Source of the DNA: Neoceratodus forsteri
Lineage: Eukaryota; Chordata; Ceratodontiformes; Ceratodontidae
Direction: 5' to 3'
DNA length: 64,000 bases
Assembly: GCA_016271365.2 (NCBI GenBank)
Contig: CM057454.1
Location: forward strand, 693,299,501 to 693,363,500
Shown here: in pieces, positions 31,707 through 42,770 of the stretch
How the letters are laid out: every line of letters begins with the position of its first letter
Position numbering within the stretch: the first letter of the stretch is position 1
Translations under genes and position numbers: made by a program
Notes under the pieces: generated by a model
Database searches by the model: none
The model's input: the letters and a program-made list of their open reading frames with translations, nothing else
Told to the model about the DNA's origin: nothing

Positions 31707-33000
31707 TCAAAAGTCTCCATCATGTCCCCCTTCCCCTCCTGTCTTCCAGGGTGTACATACAGTATTTAGGTCAATACGTTTCGCCTCATAGGACTTCTGA
31801 CGCAGACCCTGCATGATTTCAGTTTCCTTCCTCTGGACTTCTTCCACTCTGTCTATGTCCTTCCAGAGATAAGGTCTCCAGAACTGGACATAGTACTCTT
31901 TTTGGAGTTTTACTAATGATCTATGCAGAAGCAATACCACATGCCTCTTTCTGCTGGTGATACCTTTCCCTATGCACCCCAGTATCCCACTAGCCCTACC
32001 AACTGCCTTGTTACACTGCCTGGCCACCATTAAGCAATCCAATATGATTACCCCCAGGTCTCTTTCCTTCTTGGTAGTCATTAGTACACCTTCTCCCATT
32101 TTGTACTCCACCCCTGAGATTCTGTGCCCCAAATGCAATACTTTACACTTTTTTGCATTGAAACCCAACCACCATATACTTGACCACTCTCTGAGTTTTC
32201 TCATGTCTCTGCTTATCCTTTCCACCCCCCACCCCTGAGTGTCTACCCTATTGCAGATTGTGATGTTATCTGCAAAGAGGCAGACCTTTACTTTCATCTC
32301 CTCTTCAATGTCATTTATGTAGACATTAAAGAGGACCTCTCCCAGCACTGATCCCTGAGGCACCCCACTGATCACCCTCCCTTTCTTGAACTGAACTCCA
32401 TTTACCACCATCCTCTGCTGCCTGTCCTCTAACCAATGTCTTATCCAGTTTACCAGCTTCAGACCCATTGCTAAGAAACCCAACTTGCTTACTAGTCTCC
32501 TATGCTTAACAGTGTTGAAAGCCTTACTAAAATCTAGGTAGAACACATCCAATGCTCTACATTGATCTAATTCCTTGGTCACCCAGTCAAAGAAATCTCT
32601 CAGAGTCATTTGACATGACCCTCCAAACACGTGAATCCATGCTGCCTTGTTTTTTGTAACCCACTGCATTCGAGACATTCCACAAGCCTTCCCTTCAGCA
32701 GTGACTCCATATACCTTCCTACCACCGATGCCAGGCTGGCTGGCCTATAATTGCCAGCCTCTTCCCTGCTACCACTTTTGTGAAGTAAGACTATGTCTGC
32801 CTTTCTCCAGTCCTAAGAAACCACTTATTTCCAATCAGCTGGTAAATAGGACTGTCAAAGATGCAGCTAGTACCTCCCTGAGCTCTCTCAGAACTTTTGG
32901 ATGCCCCTCATCTGGCCCAATTGCTTTGTCCACTTTCAGATTAGTGAATCCCTTCAGGACACTCTCCTCTGAAAATTAGCTATTGTCCTCCTTCCCTCCA
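31707..33000 (-). pseudogene. CR1 ORF2, reverse transcriptase with a mutated catalytic motif
   Basis: A 323-codon open frame (32678-31707) covers most of the RT: TLRDFFDWVTKELDQCRALD, VFYLDFSKAFNTVKHRRLVS (motif A), ISGVPQGSVLGEVLFNVYIN (motif B), VCLFADNITICNRV (motif C). Next come KKCKVLHLGHR, ERDLGVIILD, and GILGCIGKGITSRKRHVVLL, YYVQFWRPYLWKDIDRVEEV. At 32265-32276 the catalytic FADD reads FADN, so the second aspartate is lost. Upstream (33000-32680) decayed 'LEWS...GYKKQGS' sequence precedes the frame. The long open frame despite the lost catalytic residue suggests a relatively recent death. Confidence 0.9.
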
Positions 33001-33347
33001 ATGCTCCTGTTACTCTTTTGTGGCCTGTCCCCTTCCCTTCTCCTTTCTTTGTGAACACTGAACAAAAGTATTTGTTCAGGATGTCTGCCATTTCCTGGTC
33101 CTCCTCTGCACAGTCCCCCCCCCCCTTCAATGTTTAACTTTAGGATTCCACCCCTCGTCTTCCTCCTTGCACTTACATACTACAAAATGTCTTTTTCCCC
33201 TTTATCACTACCAGGGCTATTCTCTCTACAGTTTGCTTCTCCACACTCCTTACTGCTTTTCCTGCTTCCCTCTGTTTCCCCAATACATCTTCCTAGCATC
33301 CTCCCTCTGCATCTCCTTACACCTTCTGACTGCTACCCTTTTAGCAT

Positions 33348-34225
33348 TTACCTTTTCTGACCCCTCTTTTGAGAACCATGGCAGTCTCTTTTCCTCTTAC
33401 TTTTGCTCAATTGCTGATGCAGAGGTTTGTTGCCTTCCCTATGGCCCTTTTTGTAATTTTGCCTACTGTTCCTGCACCCCACCCAGGTCATTCCCCCTGC
33501 CAGGTCATCCCTGAAGCATTCACCCATCTTTGTAAAATCTGCATTCCTGAACTCCAGGACCTTTGTCCTTGTGTGTTTAAGTTCTGCACCCAACCATATA
33601 TTGAACCACACTTTGTGGTGTTCATTGTTCCCCAGGTGGCCTCCTATCTTGATGTCTACAACACTGTCCCTGTTGGTGAGTACCAGGTCCAGTATTGCCC
33701 CATCACAAGTGGGTTTACCGACTACTTATCTGAGGAATGTCCTCTGCAGGGAGTCCAGGATGTCCCTGTTTCCAGCTGAGTGTGTGTGTAGGAGGTTCCA
33801 ATCTACATCCAGCAGATTGAAGTCCCCCACCATCAGCACTTCCCCCTTTCTGCTATCTTGCCAGTAGCTTCCACCAATACCTTATCTAACTCCACCCCTG
33901 TGCTGGAGGTCTGTAGATCATGCCAGTGTTTACAGAGGCTCCATTTCTTATCTCTAGGGTGATCCACAGTACCCCTGCTCCACTCTATATTCCCCATATT
34001 TCCATGTCCTTTATGCATTACCTCACATAAAAGATCACACCCCATCCTTTTCTTCCCACCCTGTCTCTCCTGAACAGAGTAAAGCCTGGTATGGCCATGT
34101 CCCAGTCATGGTTTTCAGTTTACCATGACTCAGTAATGGTCACAATACCCAGGTAGGCCTATGTCATTATGGCCTTTAAATTCGGAATCTTATTTCTTAG
34201 ACTTTTAACAATCACACGGATGTCC
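33348..34225 (-). pseudogene. CR1 ORF2, APE-type endonuclease region (decayed)
   Basis: Near 34220-34050 the minus strand reads approximately VKSLRNKIPNLKAIMT, TITESW, ENHDWDMAIPGFTLFRRDR, matching the CR1 'ITETWYTENH.W...IPGY' block at 47990-48070. From 34045, GTVDHPRDKKW and GVELDKVLVEATGKIAER are the diverged middle part. 33611-33348 (HTRTKVLEFRNADFTKMGEC, FRDDLAG) matches the VRVLDFRRDDFGKIGECLRK linker of the plus-strand CR1. There are many stops. It is cut at 34226 by the repeat-rich insertion. Confidence 0.8.
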
Positions 34226-34499
34226 TTCTAGATTTTTAGGTTGGCTCGCGCATGCGCAGTCAACATATTGCGGTAGTAGCAGATTTGGAGGCTCGGTCAC
34301 TGTTCGGTGAATGCAGGGCATGCATCAGTAGGTGCGTCCCTCATTCCCCAATCAGCAAGCAGCAGGGGCCAGCACCCTGCATATCTAATGCAGCCACAAC
34401 ATCTGAGAAAAGATCCACTGCAATGAGAGTGAAGTTTTCATGCAGGGTGACCACATCATGACTCCCGGCGTGCAGGCAACATGGCGGCAAACCACCTGT

Positions 34500-34850
34500 C
34501 ACAATGCTGACGGGGTACCCCACTCCCCGTCGGCATAATTCCCCCTCCCCCATTTCCACTGTGTGCCGAGGGGTGCCCAATCTCCCTCGGCATCATGTGC
34601 CCTCCAACAAAATGCTTTTCTTTGTCGACGGGGGCCCCAATCCCATCGGCTTCAGTTCCCCCCTTTCCCAGTTAGATCTGCTGATGGGGGAGCCCACTTC
34701 CCATCGCCATGATGTTCCCTCCCTTTCTTCTGTGCTGAGGAGGGTGCCCAATCCCCCTCGGCTCATGTCCCCCACTCCCCTTCCCTATGTGCCGATGGGG
34801 TGCCCAATCCCCCATTGGCTACTGCATCCCCCCAAAAAAATACTTGGGTG
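34500..34850. repeat. Six tandem ~57-bp units, each with a short hairpin
   Basis: Units begin at about 34505, 34560, 34622, 34679, 34731 and 34790. The typical form is GTGCCGAGGGGTGCCCAATC followed by CCCCTCGGCATCATGTCCCC. Within each, GCCGA(C/T)GGGG faces CCCC(A/G)TCGGC, with compensating differences between units (for example GCCGACGGGG/CCCCGTCGGC and GCCGAGGGGT/ATCTCCCTCGGC). Pairing is preserved while sequence varies. Confidence 0.75.
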
Positions 34851-35109
34851 GCACACTGGGAGCCCACCCCAACCTGCCAAATATCCTGTGGAAAAAAAAA
34901 GGTCCCTCGCCGCCTCCCTGCCCCCCATCCCAACCTGCACTGCACCCACCCTCTGTGCACCCTGCCTCTTCACACTGCCCTCTCATCCCATACTTACCTC
35001 TGGAATCTGGCACGACGATCTTCGGTGGACCTGGAACACATCTGCACTCTTCAAAGCTGACCGCGAACTGAGGAAATGCCGGTAACTGTATAATGGAATG
35101 AATAGGGTT

Positions 35110-36545
35110 TTTTCAACTTTGATGCATACCTCAGGCATTTTTTGGAATGTTGGCACCAAATTTTCAACATGGGGTTTTTGGGACCCCTCCTCATGAATTC
35201 TGTCACTGTCATGGCGTTATTTAGCCCCAAAAGGTGATTTCGCGGTCACTGCGTGGAATCACCTTTCGGGACTGATGAACGAAACAACAGTGCCAGTGTT
35301 CATGAGGTGGGATCTCAAAAAGCCTATGTTGCAAATTTGGTGGAAGAAATCAAAAAAATGACTGTTTTATGAGCGTGCATTGCACAGTTGCTACGCACAC
35401 TCATAACTTCACAAATTTGCAATATTTTCATGCCAGATTTTTAACATTGGCATTTCTACACACCTCCCTGTGAAGAGTACAGCTGTCATTTTTCACATCC
35501 TGGCCAAAATGTGTTTTCACACTTCCAGTGCAGAATAGCGTGGTCACTATGGGAAATCCATGTTTGAAACACATTATGAAAATGATAGTGACACTGTTCA
35601 TTAGCAGAGGTCCTAAAACTCCTATGTTGAAAATTTGGTGACGAAAGTCCATAAAATTAGTGTTTTATGAGCATGCGTTCTGCAGTTTCCACGCACGCTC
35701 ATAACTTCATGAATTTGTAATATTTTCACTCCAGATTTTCAAAAGTGGCACTTTTCCACACCTCTTTATGAACAGTACAGCTGTCATTTTACATATCCTG
35801 GCTGAAATGTGTTTTCACATGTCCGGCGCAGAATTGCATGGTCACTGTGCGAAATCAGTTTTCGGGAGAGTTTGAGAAAATGATGGTGACATTGTTCATG
35901 AGCAGAGGTCTTAAAATGCCTATGTTGAAAATTTGGTGGTGAAAGTCCATTAAATGACTGTGTTGCAAGCGTGCGTTGTGCAGTTTCCATGCACCCTTGT
36001 AACTTCACAAATTTGCAATATTTTCATGCCAGATTTTCAACACTGCCATTTTTTCACACCTCCTTATCAACAGTACAGCTGTAATTTTTCACAGCCTGTC
36101 CAAAATGCATTTCCGCAGCTGTGGCGCACAATGGCGTGGTCACTGTGAGAAATCACCTTTTGGGACACATTAACAAAATCACAATGCCACTGTTCATGAG
36201 GGGAGGTCCCAAAATACCTATGTTGAAAATGTGGCTAAAAACTCCCACAAATAATTGGGTTAAGGAAGTGTGTTGTGCAGTTTCTATGCATGCTAATGAT
36301 TCCACCAATTTTTCATTTTTTTTCACTCCAGATTTTCAAAGTTGCCATTTTTGTACGCCTCCTCATGAACAATACAGTTGTCATGTTCCACATTCCTGCC
36401 CAAAATGTGTTTTCATCCCTGTGTCACCAAATGGCATAGCCATTGTGAAAAACCACCTTTCAGCTTACAAACTGATTGTGCCGCTCTTCATGAGGTGGGG
36501 TCACAAAAACCCCATGTTGAAAATTTGGAGTGAAAATACCACCAC
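35110..36545. repeat. ~297-bp tandem satellite, about five units, with internal dyads
   Basis: The landmark TATGTTGAAAATTTGGTG or a variant recurs at about 35328, 35622, 35921, 36220 and 36513, spacing 293-299 bp. Each unit contains opposed arms. 'actgttcatgagg.gaggtcccaaaa..cctatgttgaaaat' is the inverse of 'attttcaaca.tg..atttttcacacctcctcatgaacagt'. A second dyad is ATGAGCGTGC...GCACRCTCAT, and a third is AAAATGTGTTTT...AAACACATT. Palindromic satellites of this kind can form cruciforms. No protein is encoded. Confidence 0.85.
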
Positions 36546-37224
36546 ACGACTACAGTGTTAGGGGTTCCAACTGTAGCACCCCCCCCTTAGAGAATGACAG
36601 GCTTCAGGGGTGTGACTTGGGATCATCGGCTGTAATGCTCACTCCATTCCACCCCCACCCTGCAGCCAGTGACAGGCATCGTGGTGTGCATTGCAGTATT
36701 CGGGCCACAAAGTTCACCCTATTCTCCTATACTGCACCCACCTCTGTGTATTTCCTCATGTAATGGGATAAGTATAATGCCCAAAGACCCCAAAGCACAC
36801 CACAACACTTGTCAGTGTCTGCAGGGTACGGTGAGATACAACAGCATGAGCGTTATAGCTGAAAACCCAAAGGCACATCCCAATGCCTGTCAGTCTCTAC
36901 AGGGTGGTGGTGGGGTTGGAATCACTTCAATACTTCACTGCTATTCCAATTATGCTTCTCTAACTCCAGCACTACCAATGTCAATGCCAGCGAGACAACA
37001 TTCGGCATTGACAAATGCTTGTTTACCACTCTGCTTGGTAACCCCCCTTCTTTCTTTTTTGGCTGTCTACTTCCTCCCTCTCTTTATAATGCTTGTGTTG
37101 CCATCCCCTTAACTTCTACTGTCCTGCTTTCTTTACTGATTTCTACCCTGGGTCATTCCATTCCCCTCGGGTTCCCCCTACTTTCTACTTCAGCCTGCGG
37201 GGACAGTTACTGCCTCCCCAATTT

Positions 37225-37740
37225 CTTCTGCAAACCCACTTGGCTAGTTTAAATGTTTATCAAGGTAACATCTAAACCATCCACTGATGGCTGTGGTTCC
37301 CCTCCTGGATTAGTCAGGCCACTGCCTCTGTAAAGGCCTTTATCCTTTCAGATGGCTCTTCAGTCCCCTATGTAGCCAAACCCTTCACCTCAGCATCTTT
37401 CCTTCAACCATGTTGAAGGCCTTGGTGTGGTGATCCCTCTCCTTCCCCCTGCTGTAAACAGGCTGCACCTCAGTGAAAGCCACTGAGCACATTGCCTGTC
37501 TCAGACCCCTCCCCAGCTCCTTATAATCCCCCTGTACTATCCCTGACCAGTCCCTAGACAAATCATTAGTCCACAGCTTGACCATGACATCCATCTGTAC
37601 CTCCTGTCCTGCTGCCCTATAGATCCCTCTGACTCTGCTTCCCATCCCTTCAGACTATGGCACTGCATAAGCACCTAACCTCTTTCTCCTCTTTCCTATT
37701 CCCAAATCTATCCACCTCACAATTGAATCTCTCACAGGAA
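37225..37740 (-). pseudogene. CR1 ORF1, esterase (SGNH-like) domain, 5'-truncated and decayed
   Basis: The segment begins at the nucleophile block ('RDSIVRWIDLG', where active copies have GDSIVR), then QMDVMVKLWTNDLSRDW (family DVIVHLGTNDL). It continues ELGRGLRQAMCSVAFTEVQP, VYSRGKERDHHTKAFN and finally, after frameshifts, the DGLHLSRRG-like block and KHLN near 37255. It parallels 47240-47734 of the plus-strand CR1 point by point. In CR1 ORF1 the esterase-like domain is thought to act in the retrotransposition particle. This copy is dead, and its GTND motif reads WTND. Confidence 0.8.
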
Positions 37741-38500
37741 GTTAATAAAGGCATGTGCTATGCCTACCACTTTGGCAGCATGCTTTAATGGCTACAGGAT
37801 CTAGATCAGGGTGCCCATCAGCCACCACTGATCAACACTCAGAGATAGGGATGATGTGTCAGGGTCTCAGTGCAGCATGATGAAGTTGGTGAGTGTCTTG
37901 TACTGCTCAAATAGCCATTCAAACATTTGTAAAGTAAAATTCCACTGTTTGGCCACCTGGATTCCATTTTTAAAGATGGATATTCTTCAGCTGGTTTCTG
38001 TTCTTCATGGAATGGCTAAAATGGCCACATAGTCAATGAGCAATAGTTAACTTTATATGTGCTTTAAATTTTTCTTAAGGCAGTCCTGAACAATTAAATA
38101 GACGCAGTGGGCTAAGCATGCCACATGATGGAATGAACCATCCATAATGGCCTTATCCAAGTTGTTGGAATGATAACTTGAAGTGAACCCCAATTTCAGG
38201 TCCTGCCATTTTAGCCACCCCTCAATTTGATTTCTCAGCTTGATCAGTATATTTTGTGTGTTGTGCTACACAGAATCTATGCATGTCATTCTCAGTATAT
38301 TCTGCTGATGCAAACCAACAAGGAGTTAGCTTAGGTACAATGGGGATTTACAGGGCTTAACACCATAATCATTTGGGAAACATGCCCAGTATGCCTTTAT
38401 ACACATATATGAAGATGCTGCACTGGGACTACTACTCTACATATCATTCACATGGTGGACCATGTCCAAAACAGAATGGACAAGAGTGTATGGTAGAAAA
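37741..38500 (-). pseudogene. hAT transposase, catalytic core region (decayed)
   Basis: Read on the minus strand (38300 to 37745) the sequence gives LRNQIEGWLKWQDLKLGFTS, HSNNLDKAIMDGSFHHVACL, AHCVYLIVQDCLKKNLKHI, then VAKQWNFTLQMFEWLFEQYK, TLTNFIMLH, LSLSVDQWWLM and ATKACCQSGRHST. These match hAT blocks: 'TDNA.N..KA......HVPC.AH..NL.V.D' and 'TRWNST..ML.RL.EQ......W'. The catalytic-region 'TDN' appears eroded to TSSYHSN and 'TRWNS' to AKQWNF. The C-terminal half lies beyond the CR1 at 30540-31390. The 5' side is cut by the Tx1 LINE at 38585. Confidence 0.85.
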
Positions 38501-38884
38501 TGTTTAGATTGAGATATAACCCTGGGACAGCCTTGGTAGAAAAATATGTGAATGATGGTACACTCCATTTGAGGGGTGCATTCCTAGTTGCCAGCAAGAT
38601 GGCAGCTTAATCTTGTGAGCTCCTGCTTCTCCTCATATAATTCCGCTGCATCCAACAGGACCATTTGGCATCCAGATACTTGGTGGACATAAGGATAATG
38701 GTAATGTCATGCTGAGTTGAGTGATACCCTGGTTTGTGCACTGTCAACCCTGATTTGACTACAAAAAATCATATTACTGTTGCACCATCTGCTAGCTCTT
38801 GCCAGCCACCAAAAGAGAAAGCTGCAGCTACATGGTTCTCACTCATTCATCTGGGCCCCAGACCAGCATCATTTTCTCCATATC

Positions 38885-40093
38885 ATGGCTACAGCACAAT
38901 GCCTCCCAGGTGACATGGCCAACATCACTGCCCTGCTGCAGCAGATACTGTTGGATGCTACATATTTAAAAGCAGCATCTGCACAAACCATCCAAGATCT
39001 GATGGCATTGGCCAAGACAAGGAAGGCACCAAAGGCTGCATTTCTTGCCTGGATGAAAAAGAAGAAAATCTGCAATGACATCTTCAGGAGCAGGACACAG
39101 TCTTCCACTATCTGCTCTTGAAGGTGGATGACATAGAGAACAGGGCAAGAAGGAAGGGCATTCATCTCATAGGCTTATCTGAAGGGACTGAGGGCAGTGA
39201 CTCAATACCTTTCCTCCAGTGATCATTACTATCCCTCCTGAATAACCTGAACTTCCTGCCTTTAGAAATTGAGAGGGCCCATCAATTACTGGCCCCTCAA
39301 CGTTGCCAGGGTGAATGGCCCAGGCCCATTCTGATTAAAATGTTGAGGCATCCTGTTAAAGAGAACATCCTTCATCTGGTGAGGGAATGTAGCCCTTTGT
39401 TATGGGAAGGCCACCAACCCCCCTCCTACCAACATTTTCTCCAGAATTGCCAGCAGAAAGGAGGGGGTTATGGCAAAGTTAAATGGCAACATGCTCATCT
39501 TGGGGCCAAGACATCCCTGCAGTACACAGCTCAATTACAGATCACCAGCAATAGGGCTGAATTATCGGTTTGAGTCTCCATCAACAGTGAAGGATTTCAT
39601 CGCAGGGCACTAGCTTAATTACAAGTTCATAGCCTCACCCAATGATGCCCCCATGAGGATGAATGAGCCTGTGGTTATGGACACCTCCTCATTACTGAAT
39701 GCCAGCCTGAAGGATGATAGGGTTACTGATCAGGACAACAGTGCAGAATGGGTCCAGCAGTGCAGAGGTAGAGGACAGAAATGGTAAAAGGCTCAGTTCA
39801 GACAGCGCACTGTGTGTCCCGCCAACAGATCCAGGAGCAGACTGTGTGGCTGTCCCCCCTCCAGCTCCTCAGGTTGCCCAAGGATGGACACCTCATTGCC
39901 CACCTCCAAACGATATGCCCCTCTTCAGCAGACTCCACTAAAAGACTCCCTGACACCAGTTGCTAATCCACTGATGACCACTCAGGCTGTCCAAGTGCAC
40001 ATGACACTTCCAACCTCAGTGACATCCTTAGATGGCAGTTCCTGGGCTGAACGGTCTACTACTCTCCTGGCAGAAGCACTTGTCTACCCATAG
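38885..40093 (+). pseudogene. Tx1-like ORF1 (RNA-binding protein), frameshifted
   Basis: The chosen start gives MATAQCLPGDMANITALLQQ, an N-terminal helical region up to about 39120. A frame change then gives VDDIENRARRKGIHLIGLSE and GTEGSDSIPFLQ. This is the coiled-coil end and RRM start shared with LINE ORF1 proteins ('DLENR.RRNNLRI.GLPE..EG'). PLEIERAHQLLAPQ and RPILIKMLRHPVKENILHLV follow, equivalent to the 'ERAHR......RP.I..F....K..IL' block. The C-terminal frame ends at a stop at 40093. At least two frameshifts and several stops make it inactive. Confidence 0.8.
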
Positions 40094-40958
40094 TCACCCC
40101 CTGACTCAGCCTGCACCTAAATCACAACTGTTGCCACAGCAGAAACCAAGGTGAGCATGGTCAAAGGTGAATAATATAATCATCTTCTTACCCTGTTCAT
40201 TCCCCCCGTATTGCACTGATTCCTGTTACCGGCCCCTCTGCCCCCTTGGTTAGGTCCTGTCCTTTTTTTTATCATGATATTCTTTTCTGCTCTGCAGAGC
40301 AGGCCTGTTGGTCATCCGGCTGCTGGCACCCACGTCCCTGGACCCAGGTCTGGTCTGTAATATGCTCTCCTCCACTCAGGCTGGCCAGCATCTGGGGCAC
40401 ACTTCTCTAGGTCCAGGGGCACAGCACGTGGCCATCTGCAGCCATGACCGCCACTCCATTTTCCGCCTAATTTTCACCCCTTGAGCCATATGTGCAATGA
40501 CATTGGAGCACTAATTCACAGACGTCCGCCAAGCTCCAGCCCTCTGCTTTATGCCGCTGCTGTAGTGCACCTGACTTTCATCAGGCACCACTGCAGAGTG
40601 ACATGAACCCCTTCACCCACCCCAGAGAGAGGAGAGCAGTTGTGGGATGCTCCATCCTCCCTCTCCCCTGCTGACCCCAACAGCCCGGGTCTGTTCCTGA
40701 ACCCAGGTCGCTGGCGAAGCACGAGGTGTGGCTTCCAGTGCCTCAACCCTCAGCACCACCGGACCGGTGGGTCCTGTCCTTTAATTACTTTCACCTGTTG
40801 CTACAGTAGACCTTCACTGGACAGAGATAGCCCCCAACACTTGTGCGGGGGGGGGAGAGGAGCACGGAGCAGCAAGAAAATGAGCCTTTGACTTTACAAC
40901 TGACTCGAGTGCTCCTCATCACTCTGCCTCTGAGTTCCTGACTCACCAGTGCTTCATT
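40094..40958. other. Unassigned GC-moderate sequence after Tx1 ORF1
   Basis: This may include the Tx1 inter-ORF spacer. A minus-strand and a plus-strand frame overlap at 40549-40891 without motifs. Nothing further is supported. Confidence 0.35.
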
Positions 40959-40973
40959 AAAAGTATAAACTCT

Positions 40974-41083
40974 TTTATTTGTTTATGATTCTTTGCTATA
41001 AATAGGCCTTGTTGTATAAATTGTTTATATGTCTTACTGTATTCTACGAAAAATTCAATAAAATAAACTCAGTAGCAAAAAAA
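40974..41083 (+). mobile_element. Very short 5'-truncated LINE-type retro-insertion with poly(A) and 15-bp target duplication
   Basis: The 110-bp insert 'ttttatttgtttatgattc...ttcaataaaataaactcagtagc' ends in an A run. It carries an AATAAAATAAA polyadenylation-like signal. Exact copies of AAAAGTATAAACTCT lie at 40959-40973 and 41084-41098, a classic target-primed reverse-transcription duplication. The sequence looks like a LINE 3' UTR (Tx1/L1-type, since it has poly(A)), but 110 bp is too little to name the source. Confidence 0.88.
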
Positions 41084-41099
41084 AAAAGTATAAACTCTA

Positions 41100-42770
41100 A
41101 CATGCTCAGTTCAGCAGAGGCTTAGGTAACATAGGTACAGTATATACAGAGCTAAAAGAAAGACTTGTGTCCATAATGTTCACCATATTTTAAGCTATAG
41201 CACACCCAATTGGTGTAACTTATCCAATTTAACTTTAAAACTATCCAGTGATATACTGCATACTACTTCCTCGGGTAGTGAGTTCCACACTGAGATTATC
41301 CTTGGTTAAACCACATTTTACGCTGCCATGTTTTACAATTTTCACCACTAAGCTGAAGTGAGTGTGCTCTGGTAGCGTAAACTTGCTCACGGAAAACCAG
41401 TCCCAACCACTCCCAAAGGTCTTGATCAGTTAGGGCTTTGAATAATAGGCACATCTCTCCACTTAATCTATTGAACTCCAGAGAAAACTAGTTCAGTTCT
41501 CCCAGCCTAGTATCATAATCCTTATCTTCCATGCCCCTCATGGAGCATGTTGCTCCCCTCTGAATCCTCTCTAGCCTATCTATCTAATTCCTATGATATG
41601 GTGACCATACCTGCACTCCATCCTCAAGTATTGGCCTCACCAGTGATCTGTATAGGGGGACTAAGACTTATCTGTTTCTGCTGGTTACTTGTTTTAAGAT
41701 ACGATTTAAAACCCCATTTGCTTTTCTGCACACATTATTGCAATGGGTCTTAAATTTCAAATTGTTTGTAATGGTGATTCCCAGATCTTTTTCTTCTAGC
41801 ACTGATCTAAGAGTGGTGTTTCCAATATAATATGTGTGATTGGAATTATTTCTACCCATATGCATGACTGTGCATTTGTCAGGGTTTAAGGTAAGTTTAA
41901 ATGTGTTACACCACTCTTCTATGTGGTTTTGGGCCTCCTGCAGAGAATCGTGGTTTCCTTGATTCATTAGCTCAGCTCCCAGCCAGAAGTCATCTGTAGA
42001 CTTGATTATCCACATCCTACTATGCTCATATTGGAGTGATGGTACATATATATTAAAAAGTCATGGGCCCAGCACTGAGCCATGTGGCATTCCACTTGTT
42101 ATCTGAGTCCAATCTGAAGAACTCTCCTAATGCTGACCCATTGTTTTCTGTCTCCCAGCCATGAGTGAATCCATGACACAATGTTCTCGTGGATACCCAT
42201 TGATTTTATTGCTCATATAAGCTCCTGATGTGGCAGCTTGTTGAAGGCCTTTGTGAAATCCAAGAATTCTACATCGACTGACCTACCCCATTTAAGCTTT
42301 TGCTTACCCTGTTATAAAACTCCAACATACTTGTCTGGCAAGATATCCCCTTTGTAAAGCCATGTTGTAAATCATCTCCCAAGTGCTCCTTCTGTATAAA
42401 ATTAATATGTTCCTTGATTATCCCTACCAAAATTTTACACAGGGTACTTGTCAAACTAACTGGCCTGTAATTTGAGGGACTCTTTTTATCACCTTTCTTA
42501 AATAATGGAATTACAGTTGCTTCCCTCCAGGAGTCCATTACCTCCCCTCTATCCAAAGAACATTGGAAAATGTGACTTATTGGGGGTACCAATTCATCTG
42601 CAAGTTCCTTTAGCAGTCTAGGGTTGAGCCTATCTGGTCCAAAAGATTTGTAAGGATCTACGGTGTTTAGTCTCTTCCTTATGTCAGTTACCTCGATATG
42701 GATTGGGCACTGTGAAATAGTTATTTGATTACCTCTGTTATCTTGATCACTTATATTGCTTTATGATTAG
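41100..42770 (-). mobile_element. CR1/L2-group LINE fragment, reverse transcriptase and 3' end
   Basis: From the right, 42592-42269 reads GEVMDSWREATVIPLFKKGD, SPSNYRPVSLTSTLCKILVG, then GDDLQHGFTKGISCQTSMLE. After a decayed middle, 42015-41668 reads KSTDDFWLGAELM and FKLTLNPDKCTVMHMGRNNS, then LEEKDLGITITNNLKF and VLNRILKQ. Near 41290-41220 VWNSLPEEVV is the conserved C-terminal block. At 41989-42000 the catalytic box is STDD: the aspartates are kept but the preceding Y/F-A is changed. It is 5'-truncated with several stops, and is more diverged than the other CR1 copies here. The 3' end abuts the 15-bp target repeat at 41098. Confidence 0.82.

Larger units (their letters stand above)
34226..36990. 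mobile_element. Repeat-rich insertion inside the CR1 (hairpin units plus 297-bp satellite)
   Basis: CR1 sequence stops at about 34226 and resumes with ORF1/ORF2 spacer somewhere between 36990 and 37220. The intervening DNA begins 'ggttggctcgcgcatgcgcag'. It holds six ~57-bp hairpin units (34500-34850), a C-rich stretch, and five ~297-bp dyad-containing units (35110-36545). It ends with a less regular stretch (36560-36990) that contains 'caatgcctgtcagtctctacagggt' repeats. No protein is encoded. I could not find a clear target duplication or terminal inverted repeats, so whether this is one element or several is open. Confidence 0.55.
31395..37740 (-). mobile_element. CR1 LINE, minus strand, 5'-truncated in ORF1, inserted in a hAT transposase gene
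   Basis: The 3' end lies at about 31395-31440 (minus-strand reading, 'cctaggtggaccaagtc...gccggcaaattctacgt'), equivalent to the 3' end of the CR1 at 50690-50790. Reading leftward from 37740 there is an ORF1 esterase (37740-37225), the endonuclease (34225-33350), the linker and RT (about 33300-31707) and the 3' UTR. About 2.7 kb of foreign tandem-repeat DNA interrupts it at 34226-36990. The 5' end starts abruptly within the ORF1 'GDSIVR' motif, indicating 5' truncation at insertion. Confidence 0.85.

Noticed and set aside
34504..35085. 193-codon proline-rich plus-strand frame
   Set aside because: It is a translation of the 57-bp hairpin repeats and adjacent C-rich sequence, with overlapping frames in all phases.
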